From assembly GCF_030272615.1 (NCBI RefSeq), contig NC_081411.1, positions 153,999,971 through 154,063,970 on the forward strand: a stretch of DNA of 64,000 nucleotides, given 5' to 3'. A model generated the notes under the pieces. It saw only the letters and a list, made by a program, of their open reading frames with translations. It was not told where the DNA came from and did not search any database. A program made the position numbers and the translations under genes. Within the stretch, counting starts at the first letter, position 1, and each line of letters opens with the position of its first letter. Source of the stretch: Cryptomeria japonica (taxonomy: Eukaryota > Streptophyta > Pinopsida > Cupressales > Cupressaceae). Of this stretch, positions 13,008 to 22,877 are shown piece after piece.

Positions 13008-14555
13008 TGTTGGCAATATTGCATTATAACAGACAATGAAAGATTGTTGGCATTTCAATAAGGATATAGAGAAGGTTGTTGATGATTATGGATATAACTA
13101 ATTAAAGATGTTTTACTATCTTGATATTATTATTTTGTCCTTGATGTCAAGAAATTGATTTTCTAATTCAGTATGATGTTGCCATATCTTGAGAAGTATG
13201 ATATGAAGATTATAAAGAAGTTGGTAAAAGACACAGGAAAGAATATGATGAATAAAGGGATGAATAAGGTATTCAATGGGCAACTACTACTGAGTCTGAC
13301 AATGATGAGATCATGATGTTTTAGATTGTTTTAACATCATACATATGTTGTAAAATGTAAAGGTTAATACTATACTATGTTATCAGGCAAAGAACCTAGT
13401 CGGTAAAACCCTAAGGAACCTAGTCGGTAAACCCTAAGGTTATCGCTATCAGTTAATGAAGGTGGAATGTCTACCGAGTGAAGTTTAGTATTCACCGAGT
13501 TGTTACCGAGTTGTAACCAAGCTATAACAGAATGCATTAAATCTTTACATGCGGTATTTAATGAAAGAAGCTGATGAGCTGGAGCGAATCAATGATTGGT
13601 AAGCTGTGGAAGAAGTTTGTTAATGAATCTAAGGCAATGGAAAGTCGGCATGAAGATCTACAGCTCAGAGTGAACCGCAATACCCTGGCACAAGTTCCAA
13701 GACTATTATGCAAGTTCCAAGGCGGGGTAAAACATTTTCAGATCGAAAGATGCATTGAACCTAGACAAGATTGAAGATCTGATGGCTATGATTGATCATG
13801 GGAAATGTGATCAAGGAGATTAAGCGGTTACCTAATTGTTTATAAATAGGAAAGTGTTGATAAACAATGTATGTGGGCAAGTGTATGCATAGGGATGCTA
13901 CATAGTGATTACCGAGCACAGAAGCTTGAAGACCTTTTAGAATAATAGAGTATAGAAGCCCAGTAGATAGACAAGATTACTTTTATGTCTAGATTTTATT
14001 GAACAAATAGGAATCTACTTTAGCATTTTAGATGTGAAGTTGTAGATAAATTTTTATTACTATTATTTTGTGAAAGTGACAGAAAATCTCTTAATCGAGT
14101 GGACTTAACAGTCTTATATGTAAATCCTCTAGCAAGGTGACATTCTGATTGAGTGTTTGAAATCCTTTGACAAGGTCACTTCTAACAAAGTGAAGATCCT
14201 AAAAGATCTGAGGGAAATCCCTTAACCGGGTCACATCTAGCAATGTGTTTGTAATCTTTAACAGGATTTTCTTTTAACCGATCATACTCTAGAAGAGTAT
14301 ATTTCTTAGTGGGTCCGAAATCCCATAGTGGTTTTTCTCTATTTGGGTTTCCACGTTAAATCTGGCGTTATGAGGTTTATATTGTTCATATGCTTTTGAG
14401 TTTGCATGTTTGACAGTTTTGGTTATATGACTGATATATATGTTACTGAGGTTGAATCTGATGTTTTTATGGATGATTAAGTTTGTATGATTCACACCCC
14501 CCTCTCATCTTGTTGGCTATTAGATCTATACTTATATTAAGTATTAGAACTATCA
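13008..14555 (+). repeat. 5' LTR of element C
   Basis: The 1548-bp LTR runs TGTTGGCAATATT to AGAACTATCA. The TATA box TATAAATA is at 13841-13848. The U5 part has the copia hairpin near 14325-14365 and a run of C in TTCACACCCCCCTCTC near 14490. It aligns along its length with 17163-17205 plus 28842-30353. A 66-codon open frame at 13574-13774 is kept in both copies but has no known relative. Confidence 0.92.
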
Positions 14556-14557
14556 AT

Positions 14558-14569
14558 TGGTATCAGAGC
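14558..14569 (+). promoter_or_regulatory. Primer binding site of element C
   Basis: TGGTATCAGAGC starts two bases after the LTR end. This is the usual plant copia site complementary to the 3' end of initiator tRNA-Met. It is intact here, unlike in element I. Confidence 0.9.
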
Positions 14570-14619
14570 TTTGGACTCCAAAAGGAAAGTTTAAAGGCAC
14601 TTGAGTTAAAGATCCAAAG

Positions 14620-15144
14620 ATGTATAAGAGGGATGCACCAAAGCTGAACAAGTCAAGTTTCTCTACATGGCAGAAAAGGATGAAGCTACATCTATCAGGA
14701 GTTGGAGAATATGTTGTATACTATCTGGAGAATAATTTTGTCACATAGAGCACCTATCCATTGACTATGGAAGAGATAAAGGCGAAGCAAGAACATATTC
14801 AAGCAACGATTGAAATAACATCTGCATTGACCGATTCAGAGTTTAATGATCTAGAAGGCTGCAATGATGCAAAGGCAATGTGGAATAAGCTCATATCAGT
14901 ATATGGAGGAGATGAACATGTTAAAAGAGCAAAAGTAGACTATGATGAATTTGCAGAAAGAAATGATCAAGGAAATTCCAAAGAACTAGAATACTATGAT
15001 GAATTTGTCTATGTGCAACCGAGAAGTCCTACCGAGAAAACTGTTGAAGAAAATGAAGAAAATATCCAGTTACCGAGTGATGAAGAAGATCATACAGAGC
15101 CTACCGAGCTTGTAAAAGACATCATGCACCAAGTCAGATTATAG
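14620..15144 (+). pseudogene. Gag remnant fused to the integrase-RT linker, element C
   Basis: The ATG at 14620 opens a copia UBN2-type Gag (FSTWQKRMKLHLSG), with an in-frame TAG at 14746. The Gag text TALTDSEFNDL-type and MWNKLISVYGGDEHVKRAK follows, reaching about 14990. The frame then passes without a stop into an acidic stretch ([19 protein letters not shown]) that in relatives lies between integrase and RT. The zinc knuckle, protease and integrase are therefore missing by a clean internal deletion near 14950-15000. A frameshift near 15120 separates it from the RT frame. Confidence 0.8.
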
Positions 15145-16732
15145 GAGATAAGGATGATCCAGTGATGACAAGGAACAAACTGAGACAGAACACATGTTTG
15201 ATATCTGAATTTGAACTGAGAATAGTAAAAGAGGCTTTTAACAGTGAAGATTGGGTAAATGCTATGATAGAAGAGATTGATCAAATCAAGAAGAATGACA
15301 CATGGACACTAATCCCAAGACCGAAGGACAAAAATGTAATCGGTACAAAGTGGATTTTCAGAAACAAGCTAAATGAAAAAGGGGAGGTCATTCGAAACAA
15401 AGCAAGATTAGTTTGCAAAGGTTATGTACAAGAAGAAGGAATTGATTATGGTGAAACTTTTGCACCTGTTGCTAGACTTGAAGGAGTAAGAACATTGTTG
15501 GCCTATGCTACTTTCAAGAACTTCAAGGTATATCAAATGGATGTCAAATCTGCATTTCTGAATGGAATATTAGAAGAAGAAGTTTTCATTGAACAACCTA
15601 AAGGATTTGTTGAAGACAATAATAAAGATCAGGTATGTAAGTTGAACAAAGCTTTATATGGTTTGAAACAAGCACCAAGAGCATGGTATGAAAGATTGCA
15701 CTCTTATTTGATTAAGATTAGTTTTATAAGGACAAGTGAGAACAGCAACATGTACATGAAGAATGATGAAAATGGAATACTAATCTCAGCCATATTTGTT
15801 GATGATATTATATTTTGTGGAAATGACTCTTTATGCAAGAACTTTGGAAATGAAATGAGCAAAGAATTTGAGATGTCATTAATCGGTGAGATAAATTATT
15901 TTATAGGTTTACAAATACTGCAAATGAAAAATGAGATTTTCATTACTCAATCCAAATACATAAAGGAAATCTTGAAGAAATTGGGAATGGATGATTCAAA
16001 ACCAATAAGTACTCCTATGACTACCAACTGTAAATTATCAAAGAATGATGAATCTGCATTTGTTGATGAGACACTCTACCGATCCATGATTGGAAAACTA
16101 TAATATGTTGTTCACAGTAGACGAGACATAGCACATGCAGTAGGTATAGTTGCAAGATTCTCTGCAGATCCTAAGGAAACACACATGACAGCAGTCAAAA
16201 GAATTTTTAGATACTTGAAAGGCACATAAGATTATGGCCTAGTATCAGAAAGGAAATGATTTTGATTTAAAAGTTTATACCGATGCTGATTGGGCAGGAA
16301 ACATTGATGACAGAAAAAGCACAAGTGGTGGACCTTTCTTTTTAGGAGAAAGACTAGTGAGTTGGCTTAGCAAGAAACAAGGATGTGTTTCACAATCAAC
16401 AGCAAAAGCTGAATACGTTGCTGCAACATTGAATTGTACCAACATTGCATGGATCAAACAACTGTTGGAAGGTATAAATGAGAAAGCTACCGAGCCAGTA
16501 ACTATATTCTATGACAATACTAGTGCCATTAATATTTCAAAAAATCTTGTTATGTACTCTAAGACAAAGCACATATCTATCAAATATCATTATCTTAGAG
16601 AAGAAAGTGGTGTTGGAACATGTTAGCACAAAGGAGCAAATAGCAGATATCTTCACCAAGCCACTACCAAAGGACACTTTTGAATATCTCAGAAGTAAGT
16701 TAGGGGTCCTACCCCTATCTTCTACGCACTGA
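15123..16732 (+). pseudogene. Copia reverse transcriptase and RNase H, element C
   Basis: The RT frame covers 15162-16103 with the copia signatures [57 protein letters not shown] and the catalytic FVDDIIF. A TAA at 16101 follows IGKL, where relatives have a Gln or His codon. RNase H continues in other frames: YTDADWAG, STSGGPFFLG, SQSTAKAEYVA, then VSTKEQIADIFTKPLPKDT, ending at a stop at 16732. At least two frameshifts, near 16240 and 16620, break it. Family membership is certain; activity is not expected. Confidence 0.88.
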
Positions 16733-16970
16733 CTGAGTTCGGTGAAAGCATCAATCCGATGACTATTGAATATCTTTTGGGAGTTGATGCTAGAGGTATA
16801 CACTTTAGAATGTTTTCTAAAAGTGTACTGGAATTACTACTGGAAATAATACAGAGAATATTACAGGGAATAGGAATTGAAGACAAATGCTCTGACTGAG
16901 ACTCAGTTGATACACAACAGTAGGAAATAACTTCTTACAGCAACAAATGATGTTTTTAGTTCTTTTCTTT

Positions 16971-17162
16971 TTGGCATTGTTGTCAAAGGGGGAGAATACC
17001 TATGAAAGGGGAGAAGAGCAGACTACAGATTGGAAAGAAGATTGAGAAAATAGGAGAAGTTTAATGTATGGGGGAGAGCATTTTAGCATTTCAGAATCAC
17101 AGCAATCCGAATCTATTAAGGTCAAATCAATTGGTTTTTCCATCAATGCCAAAGGGGGAGAT
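16971..17162 (+). promoter_or_regulatory. Two polypurine tracts of element C
   Basis: TTGTCAAAGGGGGAGA at 16981-16995 and CCAAAGGGGGAGAT at 17149-17162. The second abuts the 3' LTR. The surrounding phrases GGCATTGTTGTC and CATCAATG are shared with D and G. Confidence 0.72.
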
Positions 17163-17205
17163 TGTTGGCAATATTGCATTATAACAGACAATGAAAGATT
17201 GTTGG
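17163..17205 (+). repeat. 3' LTR of element C, first 43 bp
   Basis: This piece, TGTTGGCAATATTGC to GATTGTTGG, matches 13008-13050. Element B is inserted after it and duplicated GTTGG (17201-17205 and 28842-28846). The LTR continues at 28847. Confidence 0.92.
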
Positions 17206-17985
17206 TGTATATGGTGAAAATGGATAACAATAATGACGATATTGAAAGGCTAAATGAATTCAACCACAAAAACTCTAGCCTAACAACAACAAAGATCCAC
17301 CATAACATATGAAGATTACCTAAGACAATGCAAATCAAATGAAATCACAAAGATTATACCATCACATGTCCAATAGGGTTTTGATCTCCATTCTTCCTAT
17401 CTCCATTGATCTTGCTTGATATATTTGCTCTTAGATTTTATATGCACAAGAGCTCAATAAAGAACGGAATGTGGTTGCAAGTAGGATCGTAGTGTAGTCA
17501 AGTCCTCGAGATTTTTCATTAGCATGAATGATTAGGGTTTGATAGTGAAGAAAGCATCTCCTTATATAGAAGACACTATATGAAATGGAGGGATAAGATT
17601 GAGAGGTGTAAAAGGAGGTCTGCTATGATTAGAGGGTAGGTAGAGGAAATAATAAAATAATGAAAGGGGTAGGTAGTGTATGAATTAAGAGATGAATGAC
17701 ATGTGTCATGAGTAGAAAAGGTTAATGAATTAATTAAATAAATAAAGATTTATTTAATTAATAGAAGAAGTGGGATAATTAAATAAATAAGATATTTATT
17801 TAATTTAGGAAAATGATAATTTAAATAAATAAATGTATTTATTTAAATGAGAAATAAGGCTAGAAGGGGATAAATGAATTAATTAAATAAATAAAGATTT
17901 ATTTAATTAATAGAAGAATTAAGCTTAGATAATTAAATAAATAAAATATCTATTTAATTAGACTGGACAATTTTGGGTGTCTACA
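17206..17985 (-). repeat. 3' LTR of element B
   Basis: The 780-bp LTR reads TGTATATGG to GGTGTCTACA on the + strand. The - strand TATA box TATATAAG is at 17561-17568. The part at 17720-17965 is a series of AT-rich inverted repeats such as TTAATTAAATAAATA...TATTTAATTAA, which can fold as hairpins. It matches 28081-28841. Confidence 0.92.
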
Positions 17986-17999
17986 TTTTGCCCCTCTTT
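17986..17999 (-). promoter_or_regulatory. Polypurine tract of element B
   Basis: The - strand reads AAAGAGGGGCAAAA directly before the 3' LTR start TGTAGACACC. This fixes the orientation of B as - strand. Confidence 0.85.
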
Positions 18000-18231
18000 G
18001 AGACAATGCGGCTTGTCACGTTGTTTCAAAGAAGACAAGATGAACTGATACAGAGTTGCCCCAGGATGGGAATGATATGCCCCCTTGAGAGATTGGATGA
18101 AAATGTCTGGAAAGATCGCAGACAATCTCTCGATAAGAAAGAAAGGCTAGAATGGACTGACCGGATAAAGTGACAGAGTCACAGGATAGAGAAGACTGAC
18201 TCGGGAAACGAAGGCGAGGGCTAGGGTAGGC

Positions 18232-18239
18232 TATAAGAT
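18232..18239 (+). promoter_or_regulatory. Putative TATA box of the antisense PMD gene in B
   Basis: TATAAGAT lies about 90 bp before the first-exon ATG at 18331, a normal spacing. H has TATATAAGG at the same place in its copy. Function is inferred. Confidence 0.5.
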
Positions 18240-18512
18240 AGACCACGGGGGAAAATACATCCTCATTGTCATCTACACATCCATGAGAGCATATTGTAGA
18301 GCGAAAATTGAGCAGCAGCAGTCAGCAGCGATGGCGTTCATTCATAGATTCGACCGCATTCGCAAATTTCAGAGGCCAACAGAGGCAGGAGAGCCGGTAA
18401 GTACCACCAAACCTCCTCATACTTTGATGCATTTATTATTGTCATTAATGCATGGTAGATAGGGCAATAAATGCACTTAGACTAGGGTCCAAAAAGTGTC
18501 AAAAAATGTTCA

Positions 18513-18785
18513 GGTGCATCTGTGTTGGTGCCAGGCACGTCTGTGCTCGCGAGGCACGTTTGTGTTTGTGTCAGGCACGTCTACGTCTGAACCCGCGTCT
18601 GTGTCAATTGCGGCCGCGTCTATGATGTTCAGGCACATTTGTGCCAAGAAGGCATGTCTGTGTCGCCCAGGCGCGTCTGTGCAGAGCATAGCCACGTCTG
18701 TGTCAATCAGGCGCGTCTGTGCAGTCTGTAAGCGCGTTTATGTCAGGTAAGCGCGTTTATGTCAGGTAAGCGCATTTGTGCTTTT
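18513..18785 (+). repeat. Degenerate GCGCGTCTGTG minisatellite in the PMD intron of B
   Basis: About a dozen imperfect copies of a unit like CAGGCGCGTCTGTG, spaced irregularly and with C/T and G/A differences at CG sites. It lies inside the proposed intron. Confidence 0.75.
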
Positions 18786-18932
18786 AAAAGTGTGAAGTTG
18801 CATCTTCTAGGTCAAATCGACAGTTCTATGATGAACATACATTGTCGATTGGATAAGCTACTGAGAGGATACACTCAAGCAGGTCCTCTAGGGAAGACTA
18901 GGAGAGATCAAGGCACTTAGTACCAAGATAGA

Positions 18933-19178
18933 GTACTTTGTGATGAACAGGGAGTACTATAGTATGAGTAGCACTTTGTGATGAACAGTGAGTGCAAATG
19001 TGAGTAACACTTTGTGACGAACAGTGAGTGTCACACACGTAGTACTTTGTGATGAACAGGGAGTACCACTAGGATAGAAGCAACACTTTGTGATGAACAG
19101 TGAGTGTCACTAGGGTAGATAGCAATATGCATTTGGATAAAAAGTATCATTTTGTGATGAACAGTGAATGCCACTATG
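18933..19178 (+). repeat. ACTTTGTGATGAACAGTGAGTG repeats in the PMD intron of B
   Basis: Six copies of a core CTTTGTGATGAACAG[GT]GAGT with variable spacers end about 30 bp before the acceptor site of exon 2. Confidence 0.85.
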
Positions 19179-21148
19179 ACTGACATGATTGATTTGCTCG
19201 ACTACAGGAGTATTTGCCGATGCTAGAGTCACGAGAGAGATTCCCGTCTACTCAGAGGTTGCGACCTGAGTTATCATTCGAGGACAGAGCTTCCATTGAG
19301 GAGATGGGATTGAGACATGTTCTATATGTGCCCGAATTTCAGGCGAACATGGGTTTGCTAACTGCATTAGCTGAGAGATGGCACTCTGAGACGTGCACAT
19401 TCCATTTCCCGATAGGTGAGATGATAGTCACCCTAGAGGATGTATATAGGATATTGAGGATATTGATCGATGGGGAGCTGATTCCATATGATCAAGATGG
19501 AGACAGGGAGGCCCTGAGACGAGTGTTCTAGGACCCAGGGCTAGAGATGAGGGCAGGACATGTGGCATGGGATACCATGACAGCCACAGGGCTAGCGCTG
19601 CCGGCAGTGATAGGAGGAGCGATCAGTGGGTTCCTCTGTCTAGATGGAGCGACACGGGGGTTGGTTGTGGGCTAGGGAGGAGCACTGGAGACATTGGTGA
19701 CACAACACACCAGATATGCCTGGGGACCGTGTGTGTTGGCACACTTGTATTATGAGCTACATCAGTTTGTATACCATGGATCCGTAGGATTGGGCTGCGG
19801 AGTGACATTGCTGCAGGTATAGGCCTATGAGCATCTACTGGTTACCCGACCGATACACTTCAGGGGCAGGGGTCATGGACGCAGTTTTGTTCATTTGTAT
19901 GATATGATCACATCACAGCCACAGATTGGCAGGCTAGAGCATTGGCGGCGAGTGATAGATGACATCGACATGGTCATATGGAGACCATACCTAGGCTGCG
20001 AGTAGTGGGAGGATGATGCAGTTGAGCTTCCCTACACCTTCCAGAGTAGGTACCTGATTGGGTAGACACCCTATGTGCTGGAGAGGCAGCTAATGGATAG
20101 GGTTGGCCGACAGTTTGGCAGGATTCAGAGGATGCCACGAGGCTCAGGCATGTATGCCCGGACAGTTAGAGATCAGGCACAGTTTGAGCCTTTGTTGTCA
20201 TATGATCAAGCAGTTACACAGCTGGTAGAGATGATGCCCCTACCCTGGGACATGTGGCTAGAGATCAAGGACGCTGGCATGGATGCTGAGTACACAGCAT
20301 ACTGGGCAGAGCATCCCTTCCCACGTTTGACAGATCCAGGAGAGGCATTGGATGGAGATGGGGGTGGTGATGATGATGATGGTGGAGGTGATGGGGGCAG
20401 AGGTTGATGGAGGAGGAGGGGAGCAGTTGGAGAGAGGAGGATTGCACCTCAGAGAGAGGGTGGTGAGGAGAGGCAGGCTCGGGTGGTGAGGGGTCGCGAT
20501 GGATTGCCGCTATAGGTGCCAGCAGCACAGGGTCCTAGACAGGTACAGATATAGGGACAAGGACAGAGACAGGTACCAGTACAGGCACTAGTATAGGTAC
20601 AGGTACAGGCACAGGGGTAGGCACCCGTACAGGGGGAGCCACAGGCAGAGGCAGAAGGGGTTAACCTAGTGGAGGATGAGCTGCTAGAGCTGAGAGAGAT
20701 CTGCCAGGTCCAAGCAGATGAGATCCAGGAGCTAGAGAGGGAGAGGGATCGACTCAGGATGAGGCTCAGAGATACTGAGCGGGAGCAAGATCAGGCTATT
20801 CAGCGCTATACAGAGGCTGAGACAGCACTGAGGGCCGGGAGACAGGCAGCGGAGGACACAAGGGCAGGATATGCTTATGTCCTGCAGGCAAGGGAGGAGA
20901 TTACCTACTGGTGAGATCTCTACTATGGTGCAGTGCCAACAGATCAACGGGCGACGAGCTTCCATAGATCGTCGTGTACAGCGACAGCTACGGGAGGGAG
21001 CCGAAGGAGACAGGCATCGAGTGGTGGGGTTATGGGTCCTCCACCACCACCAAATAGAGGAGACAGGAGGGATGATCCTGGGGCAGGTCCTTCAGGGGCT
21101 CAGATTCCATCGAGGCCAGGCGGCTCCGAGGGAGGGAATTCATCATAG

Positions 21149-21254
21149 CCGTAGAGGGCTCCCTATGTATCAGTATTGTACCATTTTTGTATGATGATGT
21201 AGACACCTTCGGGTGATTGTAGCCATATGATTTTTGACATCATTGTATCATGAC

Positions 21255-21301
<47 letters not shown>

Positions 21302-22877
21302 TGATTCATCTTTGCGGCAGCTATATGCATGTGTACCTATGTGATGAGATGTTCTTATGTGATGCTTATGATATGGATGCAAATATTTATATGATGTAAT
21401 GCAATATTTTTGTTCTTTTATGTGTTTTATATGTTATGCCTGATGCAAATATGAATGTATGTAATGCAAATGAATATGATAATGTAAATGTAAATTGTGC
21501 TAATAGGTGTTGTGTGCAGGATGTGATATCTATATGTATGTATGAAATGTTGATATGTGGTATTGCAGGTGCAACTACATGAAATGCAAATGTTTTTGGT
21601 GTGTCATTATACTCAGTCATGTGATAGCAGGCTACGCGGACTCAAGAAGGATGATGGAAGTCAATCAAAAAAGGGGGATGGAAGATAGAAGATATGAAAG
21701 TGAAAGAGCTTCTTGTGCGTTATCATCATTGAGCTTTATTATGGCAAGTAGGCTATGACAATCGAGGCATATGTTCGACCCAGAAAGTCATTGTACCTAT
21801 TTGCATGGAGATAAGACAGTCACAAACAAGGAATGTGCCAGTTCACACTAGACTCACAGTGTCCTCATATCCTTGGACAAGTCATAGCATTACTAAAAGA
21901 CAATCCACAGACAACAAATACAAATAGGTGACGATACCCCATCCTCGCCTTTCTAGTCAAAGACATCCTGGAGATAGAATCTCTAGTCAAAGACATCCCG
22001 AAAAAGCTAAAAGACATGTCACCAAAAAAAAAGATGAAATCAAAAGAAAACCAAGACTCGACACCAACATCCACTGTAGTCCTCAAGTTTAGTGTCTCTT
22101 GTCACTTGTATAAGTCTTATTTGATTGTGGTCACAATGTTTACTTTCACAGAAAGGATAGATAGCACTGAACCATAATGTTGTCTGAGTCTGTTGAAAGA
22201 TTTGATTTGTTGAAGCCCATTGTTGTTGTTGTGTCTCATCTGAAATTGACTGAATCCATGAAACTGATACTTTATTGTGGAGAAGATGAAACTTTATGAC
22301 GGATTTGTGATGCAAATGTTGCTTTATTGCGGATTGTGCGCGGATAGACTGAAGGAAGCTGAAAAAAACTGTACTCCTCATAACATGTAATGTTCTCAGT
22401 TCCACACCCATCACTAGATGTAGGATTTTGCCTTAGCCACAGATAGGATCTGATTTATTATGGATGGAAAGGAGTGAAAAGGGAGGTTTATTATGAATGG
22501 CTAACCAATCTTGGGTAAATCAATAACAAGCCATGATGGAAATGGGTAAGTTTATTATGGACGAATAGGTTGTGAGTGTGTGCAAAGTGAAGTGATGAAA
22601 AAGAATCCTGAAGGAGGGAGGAGCAATGTCTCTATGCATGGCGTTGGTGACCCAGTTTTCACCATGGTACTTGCCCAAGGCGCCACCAAAGTGGTTTTCA
22701 CCGTTGGACAAAATTATTTCTCTTTACTTTTTTTGATTTTTCAATGTTTTTTGTGTCACAAGGCGCTTGTTAGCCAGGTTTTCACCAAGTAACGATTTTT
22801 ATGTTTTATAATTTTTTTGTATTTTTGAATTTTTTGATTTTTTTTTTTGTATTTTTGAATTAGGATATTCCGAAGAG
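21149..22877. other. Spacer between the PMD gene and the end of pol, element B
   Basis: No protein-like frame on either strand. It starts after the PMD tail, contains a TA microsatellite and runs of ATG-rich text (21300-21560), and ends with a T-rich stretch next to the pol stop. Phrases with CCAGGTTTTCACC near 22755-22790 recur next to pol in H (62655-62670), so this part belongs to the family. Signals for the ends of the two convergent transcripts should lie here. Confidence 0.55.
21259..21297. repeat. TA dinucleotide microsatellite
   Basis: About 19 uninterrupted TA units downstream of the PMD gene in element B. Confidence 0.95.

Larger units (their letters stand above)
18331..21148 (+). 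pseudogene. Antisense plant mobile domain (PMD) gene in element B, two exons
   Basis: Proposed exon 1 is 18331-18396 (22 codons, MAFIHRFDR...), ending at a GTAAGT donor (18397-18402). The intron ends at ACTACAG (19201-19207), and exon 2 starts at 19208 in the same phase. Exon 2 holds a PMD: LYVPEFQANMGLLTALAERW, then FHFPIGEMIVTLEDVYRIL, and further conserved blocks up to about 20330. A Gly/Asp run, a Gln-rich linker (20510-20660), a strong coiled coil (20690-20890) and a Pro/Gly-rich tail follow, all in one frame. In-frame stops are nine TAG (19529, 19673, 19820, 20003, 20063, 20513, 20552, 20594, 20618) and TGA at 20405 and 20912; there is no TAA. PMD proteins are plant nuclear proteins linked to silencing and also found in transposons. 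Now a relic. Confidence 0.8.

Noticed and set aside
18513-19178. CRISPR-like array
   Set aside because: Units are degenerate, spacers are not of uniform size, there are no cas genes, and the DNA is plant nuclear.
19623-20528. Several - strand open frames opposite the PMD exon
   Set aside because: They are explained by GC-rich, stop-poor complement of the PMD coding strand and show low-complexity His/Pro/Ser text only.
20513-20620. Reassignment of UAG to glutamine
   Set aside because: TAG at Gln sites also appears in all other dead elements together with frameshifts and active-site losses; deamination at methylated CHG is simpler for a plant nucleus.
21259-21297. TA repeat as a regulatory element of the PMD gene
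   Set aside because: A simple microsatellite; H has none at the equivalent place.
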